17,401 nt of DNA from Anaerolineae bacterium (GTDB lineage Bacteria; Chloroflexota; Anaerolineae; UBA1429): positions 1 to 17,401 of the forward strand of contig SKRJ01000371.1 of the NCBI GenBank assembly GCA_007118555.1, in the 5' to 3' direction. The translations under genes were made by a program, and so were the position numbers. Of this stretch, positions 6,720-14,196 are shown piece by piece. The notes beneath the pieces are model-generated. The model was not told the DNA's origin and made no database searches. It saw nothing but the letters and a program-made list of their open reading frames with translations. Position 1 is the first letter of the stretch; each line of letters begins with the position of its first letter.

Positions 6720-7469
6720 ATGTCACTCAAGGTTGGAGACAAGGCGCCTGATTTCACACTTCCCAGCCATCTTGGCACGGAGGTCAGCCTCAGCGAGCTG
6801 CGGGGCAAGAATGTGCTGCTGGTGTTCTTTCCGCTGGCCTGGACCCCCGTTTGAACGAATCAGATTCCTGCTTACGAGGCAGATGTAGCCTTGTTCCAGC
6901 AGGTGAATGCCCAGGTGCTGGGCATCAGCGTCGACTCGGTTCCGTGTTTGCAGGCCTGGGCCGAGAGCCTGGGCGGGATCCAGTATCCGCTGCTGAGCGA
7001 TTTCTGGCCCCATGGCGAGGTCAGCGATGCCTATGGGGTGATGCGTGGTGAAGGCTACTCGGAACGCGCCCTCTTTTTGATCGATCGGGAGGGAATCCTT
7101 CGCTATATCGACATCCACGATATCGAGGATCAACCCGAGAATGCTGTCGTTTTGCAAGAGATTCGCAAGATGGACCCCGAGGCGGCCGCAAAGGCCCCGG
7201 CGCAACCCGAATCAGGGCCGGAGGAACTGCCCACCGGCGGCGTTATCCTGTATTGCACCCGCTGGTGCCCCGGATGCCGTCTGGCGCGGCGCTGGCTCGA
7301 GCAGCGCGGCATCGACTATACCGAGGTGGATGTGAACGCCTCGCCCGAGGCTGCCGAACGGGTGCGCGGCTGGGCCGATGGCAAGCTGCTCACACCGACC
7401 TATGACATCAACGGGACCATCGTGGTCAACAATCAGTGGGACCGCCTCTCAGAGCTGCTCGACTCCTGA
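6720..7469 (+). CDS. Selenocysteine peroxiredoxin-glutaredoxin fusion (in-frame TGA, Sec45)
   Basis: Read through one in-frame TGA (6852-6854), this is a 249-residue fusion. Residues 1-150 are an AhpC/TSA peroxiredoxin: [11 protein letters not shown], then [22 protein letters not shown], then VLGISVDSV and [11 protein letters not shown]. The TGA falls exactly on the peroxidatic Cys of the TPVCT motif, so it is read as selenocysteine (residue 45) rather than a nonsense mutation. Residues about 174-249 are a glutaredoxin-like domain: YCTRWCPGC (C183, C186), with a cis-Pro region LTPTY. The fused domain could reduce the oxidised selenocysteine, giving a self-contained peroxide reductase in the cytoplasm. 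C76 (SVPCLQAW) is a possible resolving residue. The start is ATG 6720 with AAGGAG (6706-6711) 8 bases upstream. The frame on both sides is intact and conserved, which argues against a pseudogene. Ordinary gene calling would report only a truncated protein starting near 6891. Sel genes are not in this window. Confidence 0.85.
6852..6896 (+). promoter_or_regulatory. Selenocysteine TGA codon and candidate SECIS hairpin
   Basis: Bacterial SECIS elements lie just downstream of the TGA, inside the coding sequence. Here CTGCT (6868-6872) pairs with GGCAG (6878-6882), optionally extended by a T-A pair, with an apical loop TACGA starting about 19 bases after the TGA. An outer stem pairs GAACGA (6853-6858) with TTGTTC (6891-6896). 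Position and size fit. The loop does not start with the G expected in the common bacterial consensus; an alternative CCT/AGG fold has loop GCTTACG but a weak stem. The TGA is certain; the fold is tentative. Confidence 0.5.
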
Positions 7470-7485
7470 GCCCATGTCCGTCCAC

Positions 7486-7520
7486 AAAAGAGGAGCAGGC
7501 GTCTGTCGCCTGCTCCTTTT
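7486..7520. terminator. Bidirectional intrinsic terminator between convergent genes
   Basis: The arms GGAGCAGGCG (7492-7501) and CGCCTGCTCC (7507-7516) form a perfect 10-pair stem with loop TCTGT. TTTT follows (7517-7520) and AAAA precedes (7486-7489). It therefore has a terminator shape on both strands: it ends the peroxiredoxin-glutaredoxin transcript from the left and the eight-gene minus-strand run, whose last stop is at 7563, from the right. Confidence 0.88.
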
Positions 7521-7562
7521 GCTGTGCCAATGCCGGCTGCGAGCCGCCACCGGCATCCGCGG

Positions 7563-8483
7563 CTAGCCAAACAGGTCGGTGCTGAGATAGCGCTCGCCCG
7601 TGTCGGGCAGCAGCGCGACGATCAGCTTGCCGGCGTGCTCGGGGCGATGGGCGAGCTGCAAGGCCGCCCAAGTGGCGGCCCCCGACGAGCCGCCCGCCAG
7701 GATACCCTCCTCACGGGCCAGGCGGCGGGTGACGCCAAAGGCCTCCTCATCGGTGATCGACAGGATCTCGTCGACCAGAGATAGATCCAGCACCTTGGGG
7801 ATGAAACCGGGCCCCATGCCCTGCAGGCGTGACTCGCCCGGCTCTCCGCCAGAGAGCACCGGCGACGAGGCGGGCTCTACGGCGACAATGTGCACCGACG
7901 GCTTGTGCTCTTTGAGGCGCCGCGCGACGCCGGTGATGGTGCCTCCCGTGCCCGATGCCGACACAAAGATGTCCACCTGCCCCTCGGTGTCGCGCCAGAT
8001 CTCTAGGCCCGTGGTCTCGTAATGCACGGCGGGGTTGGCCGGATTCTCGAACTGCAGGGGCATGAACGCATTGGGGTCACTGGCCACGATCTCTTCCGCC
8101 TTGGCGATGGCGGTCTTCATGCCGCCCTCGCCGGTGAGGACCAGCTCGGCGCCCAGGGCCCGCAACAGCCGCTTGCGCTCCTCCGAGACCGAATCGGGCA
8201 TGGTGCAGATCAGACGATAGCCCCGCGCCGCGCAGACCATGGCCAACCCGATCCCGGTGTTGCCGCTGGTGGGCTCCACCACGACCGAGTCGGCGGACAG
8301 CCGTCCCTGCTCCTCGGCGGCGACGATCATGCTGAGGGCGATACGCTCCTTGACGCAAGACAGGGGATTGAACGACTCGAGCTTGACGACGACCTGGGCC
8401 TGGGCATCGTCAACGATGCGATTGAGGCGCACCAACGGCGTATTCCCGATCGTGGCCGTGACGTCAGCATGGATACCGGGCAT
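7563..8483 (-). CDS. cysK: Cysteine synthase (O-acetylserine sulfhydrylase) family PLP enzyme
   Basis: 306 residues, normal for the CysK/CysM family, which replaces the acetyl group of O-acetylserine with sulfide to make cysteine, using PLP. The visible order is IGNTPLVRL (12-20), the PLP lysine in NPLSCVKER (K45), the substrate loop TSGNTG (72-77), the phosphate-binding GTGGTITG (178-185) and a C-terminal LAGGSSGAA. The lysine context NPLSCVKER differs from the common NPGGSVKDR, so a paralogue with another acceptor or donor is possible. It starts at ATG 8483, directly after the TAA of the upstream gene (8484-8486), which indicates one transcript. It is the last gene of the minus-strand run and ends 43 bases before the shared terminator. 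Confidence 0.9.
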   Translation of the reverse strand: MPGIHADVTATIGNTPLVRLNRIVDDAQAQVVVKLESFNPLSCVKERIALSMIVAAEEQGRLSADSVVVEPTSGNTGIGLAMVCAARGYRLICTMPDSVSEERKRLLRALGAELVLTGEGGMKTAIAKAEEIVASDPNAFMPLQFENPANPAVHYETTGLEIWRDTEGQVDIFVSASGTGGTITGVARRLKEHKPSVHIVAVEPASSPVLSGGEPGESRLQGMGPGFIPKVLDLSLVDEILSITDEEAFGVTRRLAREEGILAGGSSGAATWAALQLAHRPEHAGKLIVALLPDTGERYLSTDLFG

Positions 8484-10190
8484 TTAGGCTTCCCCCTGTT
8501 TGCTTGCGGGCGAGGCTGCCACGTCGCTCTGTCTGGAACGACGTTGCTGGATCAGGCGCCATCCGCCGGCGCCGAGAACGGCCACTCCCAGCCCCACACC
8601 GCCCATCACCGCCATGCGCTCGCGCACGAGGGCGGCAGTCTCGGGATCGAGGGCTGTGGCCTGGAACGACGCTTCGACCACCGGCGCAATGAGGTTATCG
8701 ACCGGCACATAGTCATCGGTGAGCAGGATGTAGGGCGCGGCGTTCATGTACTCGGCCAGCTCGTCGGGGGGGAGGGCGCGAAACGGAGTCGTCAGGCGGC
8801 TCGTATCGATGGGATGCTGGCTGCTCGCCACGACAAAGGTGCTGCGCGTGCTCTGCTCCCAGCCGGCCATCGATGGGATCACTTCCACGTGCTCGAACAC
8901 CTCTTGTTGGGTGGCGACAAAGGCCCGCAAAAAGCGCCCCGAGACCCCGGCGTCGATGATGTTTGCCATATAGACGCCATCCTCCTTGAGCACCGAATCC
9001 ACCACCTGGGTGAACTCGAGGGTGGTGAGATGGTAGGGTACCGAGTAATCGTCAAAGGCGTCGCCAAACACCACATCGTACGAGCCGGGCTCCTCGTACC
9101 ACATCAGGTGGGCGCGGGCATCAAAGTTGTGGGTGACAATGTCGGTGTCATAGGGCAGGCCCAGCCAGCGATGGGCCGCCTCGGTTACGCCCGGATCGAT
9201 CTCGCTGACGACCAGCCGGCTCTCGGGGGCCAGGGCCTGCACATAGCGCGGAAAGGTGTATCCACCACCGCCGATGAAAAAGGCCGCCAGATCGGGCTTG
9301 GCCTCGATGATCGGCTCCATCAAGGCTGCATAGGTCTGCTCGTAGGCATAGAGGAGAAAGAGGGGATCGTCAAGGTCCGTATAGCTGTGCACGAGGCGAT
9401 CCAGCCGCAGCACGTGGATCGTGCGCCCCTTAACCTCCTGGTCCTGGCGGGGCAAGATCCGTGTGCTGATATTGATGCAGAAATAGTTGGTTTCGTCCAT
9501 GCACTCGCGGCGCAGGTAGCCGCCCGTATTGAGCGCCAAGAGCGTACCGCCAAAGACCGCCAGGACGAGGGCGGTGCGGGCAACCGAGCGCTTCCAGGAG
9601 ATGTCCAGCAGGAACCAGATCCCCAGGGAGAGAAGTACCGCCGACACGCCTACATAGGTCGCCTTGGTTCCAAAGCGCGAGATCAGGAAAAAGCCGGCGA
9701 GAAAGGTGCCCGCAATGCTGCCGGCCGACGACCAGGCATAGATCTTGCCGACCGTCGTGCCGCTATGCTCCAGGTTGGTAAGGCTGAGCTTGACGACAAT
9801 GGGCGCCACACAGCCCAGAATGACGCTGGGTACCAGGAACACGGCGGCGATATACATCACGATCCACACCATCATCGGTACGTTCCAGGGCAGCCGCACC
9901 GTGTGCAGATCGTTGCTCAGCCAGAGGGCCAGCAGCGTCGTGAGGGCCGCGCCTGTGTAGACCACGCCCAGCAGGTTCGGTGTGGGAAAACGATCGGCCA
10001 GGCGGCCTCCCACATAGTTGCCCAACGAGATGCCCGCCAACACCACGCCAATGATCGAGGTCCAAGTGTAGAGCGATACACCAATGGTCGGGGCGATGAG
10101 CCGGCTGGCAACCAGTTCGATGATCATGATCGAGCCGCTGCTGACAAAGACGAGAATGTACGGATTCCATAGTTTCTGTTGCAACCGCAT
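8484..10190 (-). CDS. Membrane-fused spermidine-synthase-like methyltransferase-fold protein
   Basis: A 568-residue protein with about seven hydrophobic segments in the N-terminal 220 residues (first: PYILVFVSSGSIMIIELVAS) and a periplasmic-type linker. A spermidine-synthase-like Rossmann domain follows: GGGGYTFPRY near residues 303-312, the acidic SEIDPG after it, and GDAFDDYSVPYHLTT. A last hydrophobic stretch (GLGVAVLGAGGW) and a basic tail close the protein. This is the arrangement of the fused MFS/spermidine synthase family; its substrate is not established, and polyamine synthesis should not be assumed. The ATG at 10190 has AGGAG (10196-10200) 5 bases upstream and is preferred over an ATG at 10217. 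The gene abuts the cysK-type gene directly. Confidence 0.85.
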   Translation of the reverse strand: MRLQQKLWNPYILVFVSSGSIMIIELVASRLIAPTIGVSLYTWTSIIGVVLAGISLGNYVGGRLADRFPTPNLLGVVYTGAALTTLLALWLSNDLHTVRLPWNVPMMVWIVMYIAAVFLVPSVILGCVAPIVVKLSLTNLEHSGTTVGKIYAWSSAGSIAGTFLAGFFLISRFGTKATYVGVSAVLLSLGIWFLLDISWKRSVARTALVLAVFGGTLLALNTGGYLRRECMDETNYFCINISTRILPRQDQEVKGRTIHVLRLDRLVHSYTDLDDPLFLLYAYEQTYAALMEPIIEAKPDLAAFFIGGGGYTFPRYVQALAPESRLVVSEIDPGVTEAAHRWLGLPYDTDIVTHNFDARAHLMWYEEPGSYDVVFGDAFDDYSVPYHLTTLEFTQVVDSVLKEDGVYMANIIDAGVSGRFLRAFVATQQEVFEHVEVIPSMAGWEQSTRSTFVVASSQHPIDTSRLTTPFRALPPDELAEYMNAAPYILLTDDYVPVDNLIAPVVEASFQATALDPETAALVRERMAVMGGVGLGVAVLGAGGWRLIQQRRSRQSDVAASPASKQGEA

Positions 10191-10232
10191 GTCCGCTCCT
10201 TGGCTTGATGGGGACAACGGGTTCAGAGCTGC

Positions 10233-11054
10233 TTACCAGCAAATCTGTTTCTGCACAGGGTGGGCGTGCTGGTCCGATCGCTCAGGGAGGGGCCATGCGC
10301 GCCACTCGTGGGCCATCTCGACCAGGCCAGTGACAATGGCCTCCCATAGCACCTGGCCCTTGGCCGGCGTCGCAGACCGGGGATCACCATGCACGCCCTG
10401 GGTGGTCCAGCGCCCCCAATAGTCGTTGAACCGCGCGGGATAGTTGGATGTGCTATCCGAGGAGAGATAGCGCCCCTTGACATCATCATCGGCCACCATG
10501 CGATCGGTGCGCACGCGCTCCTCAGCCAGATAGAGATACAGCGAGGTCTCGAACTCGTCGGCGTGGGCCAGCACCTCGGATTCCCGGATGCCCTCAAAGG
10601 CCTCGACGCCCAGGGTGATGTAGGTGACCGCGGCGCAGAGCGAGTTGGTCTCCAGCACCGTCTTGCGCGCCACAATGTCCGCCAGGGGCATGTTCGAGCC
10701 GTGACCGTTGACGATCAGGATCTTTTCGAACCCATGATAGGCGACGCTCTTGGTGATGTTGAGGCAAAAGGCGATAAACACCTCGGGCTCGATGTGGATG
10801 GTGCCGGGGAAATCGATATGGTGCCGGTTGAGGCCATAGGCCACGGTGGGCAGCACCAGGATCTGCTCCGGAGCGCGGCGGCCCACCTCGTGGCAGACCG
10901 ACTCTACAAGAAAGGCGTCGGTATCCAGGGGGAGGTGGGGGCCATGCTGCTCGGTGGAGGCCACCGGCAGGATGACGACCTTTTGCAGACCGATGGCCTC
11001 GTTCATCTCGGGCCAGGTCAGCCTATCGTAGCGAAACTCGTGCGCTGACGACAT
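10233..11054 (-). CDS. Creatininase-family metal-dependent amidohydrolase
   Basis: 273 residues. The metal-site motifs of the creatininase family are present: STEQHGPHLPLDTD (E35, H37, D46), IVNGHGSN (H118) and HADEFETS (H164, E169), plus a late GVHGDPR. The family covers creatininase, the mycofactocin MftE peptidase and the riboflavin/F420 formamide hydrolase ArfB, so the substrate is not fixed by sequence. No mycofactocin genes are visible here. A GAGGAGG ribosome site lies just upstream of ATG 11054. The 36-base gap after mltG suggests co-transcription. The last 25 residues (basic, SDQHAHPVQKQICW) look like a lineage-specific tail. Confidence 0.87.
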   Translation of the reverse strand: MSSAHEFRYDRLTWPEMNEAIGLQKVVILPVASTEQHGPHLPLDTDAFLVESVCHEVGRRAPEQILVLPTVAYGLNRHHIDFPGTIHIEPEVFIAFCLNITKSVAYHGFEKILIVNGHGSNMPLADIVARKTVLETNSLCAAVTYITLGVEAFEGIRESEVLAHADEFETSLYLYLAEERVRTDRMVADDDVKGRYLSSDSTSNYPARFNDYWGRWTTQGVHGDPRSATPAKGQVLWEAIVTGLVEMAHEWRAWPLPERSDQHAHPVQKQICW

Positions 11055-11090
11055 CCTGCCTCCTCGTAGGGTCGCTCCCTTGGCGATGAT

Positions 11091-12245
11091 CTATTGTCGG
11101 TTACGGGCAGCGTCGTGCTGCAGGTGCTCCTCGTAGGTCTCGGAAAAGATGTGCTCGCCATCGTCCAGAGAGACAAAGAACAGATAGTTGGTCTCGGCAG
11201 GCTCGAGCACGGCGCGGATCGAGGCCAGGCCCGGGTTGCAGATGGGGCCCGGCGTGAGCCCGGGGTGCAGATAGGTGTTAAAGGGCGATTGCACACTGTT
11301 GAGCTGCTCGCGGGTGAGCTGCTGCCAGCATTCGCCTGTGTCGGCGTTACAGCCCAAGGCGTACTGCACCGTGGGGTCGGCCTGCAGCCGCATGCCGATA
11401 TTCAGCCGGTTCCAGAACACGCTGGCGATGACGGGGCGCTCTGTGGCCACGACAGCCTCGCGCTCTACGATGGCCGCCAGGGTCACCACCTCATGGATGC
11501 TGATGCCACGCTCCTCCGCCATCTCGCGCAACTCACCGCCAAAGCGCCAGTCAAAGTTGCGGAGCATGATCTCGATCACATTCTCCGCCGGCGTGTTACG
11601 CGGCAGTTGGTAGGTATCGGGGAACAAAAAGCCCTCCAGACCGCGGGCGCTCCCGATGGGGCGATCCGCCAAAAAGGGCCAGTCGTCATGATCGGCTCGG
11701 ACCAGGGCCAGAAACTCGTCCGCCGATGTGACCCCGCGCTCCTCCAGGAGCCGGGCGATCTGCTCAGAGCGCCAGCCCTCGGGGATGGTGACGGTGACGG
11801 TGGGCAAGAGCCCGCGTTGGAGCTGCAGCATGATCTGCTCCATGGTCATATCGCGGCGCAGGATATAGGCGCCCGCCTGAATGTCCTCATCGGCGCCCGA
11901 AAACTGGACATAACGCCGGAATATTCCAGCGTCGTGGATCAGCCCCATCTCCTCGAGGCCGTGGGCGATGCCCAGCACCGACTGGCCTGGTCTGACGACA
12001 AAGGTGATCTCGGTGGGATCGTGCGGGTCGACCGGCTCAGTGACCAGATCCCCCTGGGCACGCAGGTACAGCCCGAAAACGGCCTGCTCAAGCTTGGCGA
12101 TGGTGATCTCGTAGGGCTCTGGGGCCGAGCGGGCCTTGGCCTCGCGCCAGATATACCAGAAACTCCCGCCCAAAATGGCGGCAATGACCAGCACCGTCAC
12201 CGTGATGGTGGCGGCCTGCAAAAGCGCTCGAATCACACGAGACAT
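11091..12245 (-). CDS. mltG: Endolytic murein transglycosylase MltG (YceG-like)
   Basis: 384 residues. One N-terminal membrane anchor (about 11-32) is followed by a periplasmic/extracellular region with a LysM-like segment (TFVVRPGQSVLGIAHGLEEMGLI, 81-103) and the YceG catalytic domain. The signature LEGFLFPDTYQLP is at 203-215, and the catalytic Glu lies in TLAAIVEREA (E261), followed by VIASVFWNRLNIGMRLQADPTVQYALG. MltG cleaves nascent glycan strands and is thought to help terminate peptidoglycan polymerisation. Its start overlaps the ruvX stop by one base (TGATG), a classic ruvX-mltG pairing. All key residues are present. Confidence 0.95.
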   Translation of the reverse strand: MSRVIRALLQAATITVTVLVIAAILGGSFWYIWREAKARSAPEPYEITIAKLEQAVFGLYLRAQGDLVTEPVDPHDPTEITFVVRPGQSVLGIAHGLEEMGLIHDAGIFRRYVQFSGADEDIQAGAYILRRDMTMEQIMLQLQRGLLPTVTVTIPEGWRSEQIARLLEERGVTSADEFLALVRADHDDWPFLADRPIGSARGLEGFLFPDTYQLPRNTPAENVIEIMLRNFDWRFGGELREMAEERGISIHEVVTLAAIVEREAVVATERPVIASVFWNRLNIGMRLQADPTVQYALGCNADTGECWQQLTREQLNSVQSPFNTYLHPGLTPGPICNPGLASIRAVLEPAETNYLFFVSLDDGEHIFSETYEEHLQHDAARNRQ

Positions 12246-12670
12246 CAGGTCTGTTCCTCCGCACCCGAATCGATATAATCTTGAAGGATAACGGCGGCGG
12301 CCACCGCATCGAGATCGTCACGCGCCGGACGGTTTCTTCGCGAAGTTTCGCGCAGGATATCCCTGGCGCGGTCGGTGCTATAGCGCTCGTCCCAGTAAAC
12401 GATGGGGGTCTGGACATGCTCGCTGAGGCCACGCACATAGGCCTCGGTGGAGGCCACCTGCTTGCCTGCGGTGCGATCCTCTCGGAGGGGCAGGCCGACG
12501 ACGATGCGGGTCACCCCCTCGCGGCGGATGATCTCGGCCAGCTCGTGAAAGCTGCTGGGACCGGCCACCCGCGCCAGCACGGTCAACGGGCGGGCCAGCA
12601 TCCCCAACTCGTCGCTGATGGCCACACCAATGCGCTCCTCGCCTACGTCCAGGGCCAGATATCGCGTCAT
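12245..12670 (-). CDS. ruvX: Pre-16S rRNA processing nuclease RuvX/YqgF
   Basis: 141 residues, the usual length. The RNase-H-like fold motifs are present: YLALDVGEERIGVAISD (4-20), IVVGLPLRED (56-65), the acidic DERYST (94-99) and DDLDAVAAAVILQDY near the C-terminus, which supply the catalytic aspartates and glutamate. It matures the 16S rRNA 5' end; the older name reflects a presumed Holliday-junction resolvase role. It overlaps the upstream gene by four bases (ATGA) and mltG by one base, so all three are probably translated in a coupled way. Confidence 0.93.
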   Translation of the reverse strand: MTRYLALDVGEERIGVAISDELGMLARPLTVLARVAGPSSFHELAEIIRREGVTRIVVGLPLREDRTAGKQVASTEAYVRGLSEHVQTPIVYWDERYSTDRARDILRETSRRNRPARDDLDAVAAAVILQDYIDSGAEEQT

Positions 12671-14169
12671 GGGCTTGACGAAATGACGATCTCCATGCGG
12701 CCAGCCAGCATCGGCATGCGATGAATCAGGTCGGGCGCCAGCTCGATCTGGGGCTCACTACGGAGCGACAGGTTCTCCGCCAGCCAGGCGCTGGCGTCCT
12801 CGAGCTCGCGCCCGCGGATGCCACGCTGCACCATCTCCATATTGATCACGGGCGTCACCAGCCCTTGCACCTGTACATCCATCTCGATGCCGGCCTCGAG
12901 CACCCGAATGTTGCCCGAGCGGCTGATCTGCAGGCTGTCTTCGATGGCCTGGCCCTCGCCGTCGGCCTGCTGTAGCAGCAGGTGGCGCGCCAGATCGCGG
13001 ACGTCGTTGTCCTGAATGGCCAGACCGCTGACCACGAGGCGCATATGGCCAGAGAGCATGTCGACCTGCTGATCCACGACCTCGAAATAGTCGAGGGACA
13101 TGACCTGTGCGTCAAGGGACTGCACCGGCACATACTCACCTGGTTCTAGCTCGTCGACAAAGCGACTGTATGCCTCTTGCTGCAGGCGCTCCACCAGCAT
13201 GGTGCGCAGGGCGTCGAAATCGGCATAGGCCACCACGGATACGCGCCGGGTTCCACCGCCTTCGATGCGTACATCATTGAGGGCCTCGACCTGGGCCGCC
13301 AGCTCGCCTTCTACACGGTTGACGGTAAAGGGCGGGGCCACGACAAAGCCCGGCTCGATGGCCATGATTGGCACGCGTGCATGCGAGTGCTGGCCGGGTG
13401 GCAGCTCGGCATCCACAGTGGTGTAAAAGCGTTGTGTAACGCCGCTGCTGGTGCGGACCACCGTGCCCTTGGGAATGTTGATGGTTGTCTCGGTACGGTT
13501 AGCCAGCACGATCACACCGGAGGCATGCTGATCCGGGACGTCTTTGCGCCCGGTGGCGGGCGTCTGGGCCTGCCCTTCGACGATCACCTGAATGCTGCGG
13601 GCCGGGATGACGCGATCGTCCAAGTCGATCTCGCGATAGCGCGGATTGGCATGCAGGAGAAACGCCGTCTCGTAAGGCGAGGCAACCGGCTCCAGCACGA
13701 TGCGAGCCATGGGCATAAAGAACACGACGACGCCCGCCAGCGCTGTAAAGAGGATCATGATCAGCAGCAGCGAAAAGAACGCGGCGGTGAGGGTGAGCTT
13801 GCGCGGCTTGCGTTGATAGCGCCGGCCCCGGGGCTCGTCCACGGGGATTGCGCGCCGCCCCAGGTCGGTGGTATGCACTTGGGGCGGGCGATGCTTGCGC
13901 AAGGACGCAGGCACGGCCCAGTGCACGGCCAGTCCGACCTCGCGGGCCAGACCACGTGTTTCACGGTCGCGCGTCACCAGGCGCAGGTCTATGGCGGCAT
14001 CTTCCGAGATGCGCTTGAGACGTTTCAGGTTGATGGGCCCTCGCAGCACACTGGCGCGCCAGGGTATCACCAACCATACCTGGGTGCCAGGCTTGGCACG
14101 CCCCGCAAGGGCACAGATGGTATCAATCGTGTCTTGGCGGGTTACAAAGATTAGCTGGGTGGGACGCAA
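12667..14169 (-). CDS. Baseplate-J/gp47-like single-pass membrane protein of unknown function
   Basis: 500 residues. The N-terminal part (1-95) is a soluble alpha/beta domain with TGTQVWLVIPWRA-like strands and an LRLVTRDRETRGLAREVGL segment. A basic linker and one transmembrane helix follow (about 125-152), then a long external beta-rich region with ASGVIVLANRTETTINIPKGTVV and TVDAELPPGQHSHARVPIMAIEPG, typical of proteins annotated as baseplate J/gp47-like. No phage genes surround it, so it is more likely an envelope protein using this fold. It starts with TTG at 14169, with AGGAGG about 4 bases upstream. It lies 27 bases after the SHS2 gene and overlaps ruvX by four bases. A partnership with the FtsA-like neighbour at the membrane is inferred. 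Confidence 0.72.
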   Translation of the reverse strand: MRPTQLIFVTRQDTIDTICALAGRAKPGTQVWLVIPWRASVLRGPINLKRLKRISEDAAIDLRLVTRDRETRGLAREVGLAVHWAVPASLRKHRPPQVHTTDLGRRAIPVDEPRGRRYQRKPRKLTLTAAFFSLLLIMILFTALAGVVVFFMPMARIVLEPVASPYETAFLLHANPRYREIDLDDRVIPARSIQVIVEGQAQTPATGRKDVPDQHASGVIVLANRTETTINIPKGTVVRTSSGVTQRFYTTVDAELPPGQHSHARVPIMAIEPGFVVAPPFTVNRVEGELAAQVEALNDVRIEGGGTRRVSVVAYADFDALRTMLVERLQQEAYSRFVDELEPGEYVPVQSLDAQVMSLDYFEVVDQQVDMLSGHMRLVVSGLAIQDNDVRDLARHLLLQQADGEGQAIEDSLQISRSGNIRVLEAGIEMDVQVQGLVTPVINMEMVQRGIRGRELEDASAWLAENLSLRSEPQIELAPDLIHRMPMLAGRMEIVISSSP

Positions 14170-14196
14170 GGATCCTCCTGAGGCAGGAAAGCCGTT

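Noticed and set aside
6720..7469. Peroxiredoxin gene as a pseudogene broken by a nonsense mutation
   Set aside because: The only stop lies exactly at the catalytic Cys codon. The frame is otherwise intact for 249 codons with good promoter, ribosome site and terminator, so selenocysteine is the better reading.
8022..10172. Very long plus-strand open frame opposite the cysK and spermidine-synthase-like genes
   Set aside because: It is the antisense shadow of two well-supported minus-strand genes. The product is rich in His, Arg, Gly and Asp with no domain character, as is common for GC-rich antisense frames.
12667..14169. Prophage baseplate gene
   Set aside because: The protein has a membrane helix, and all neighbours are housekeeping or envelope genes; no other phage gene is present.
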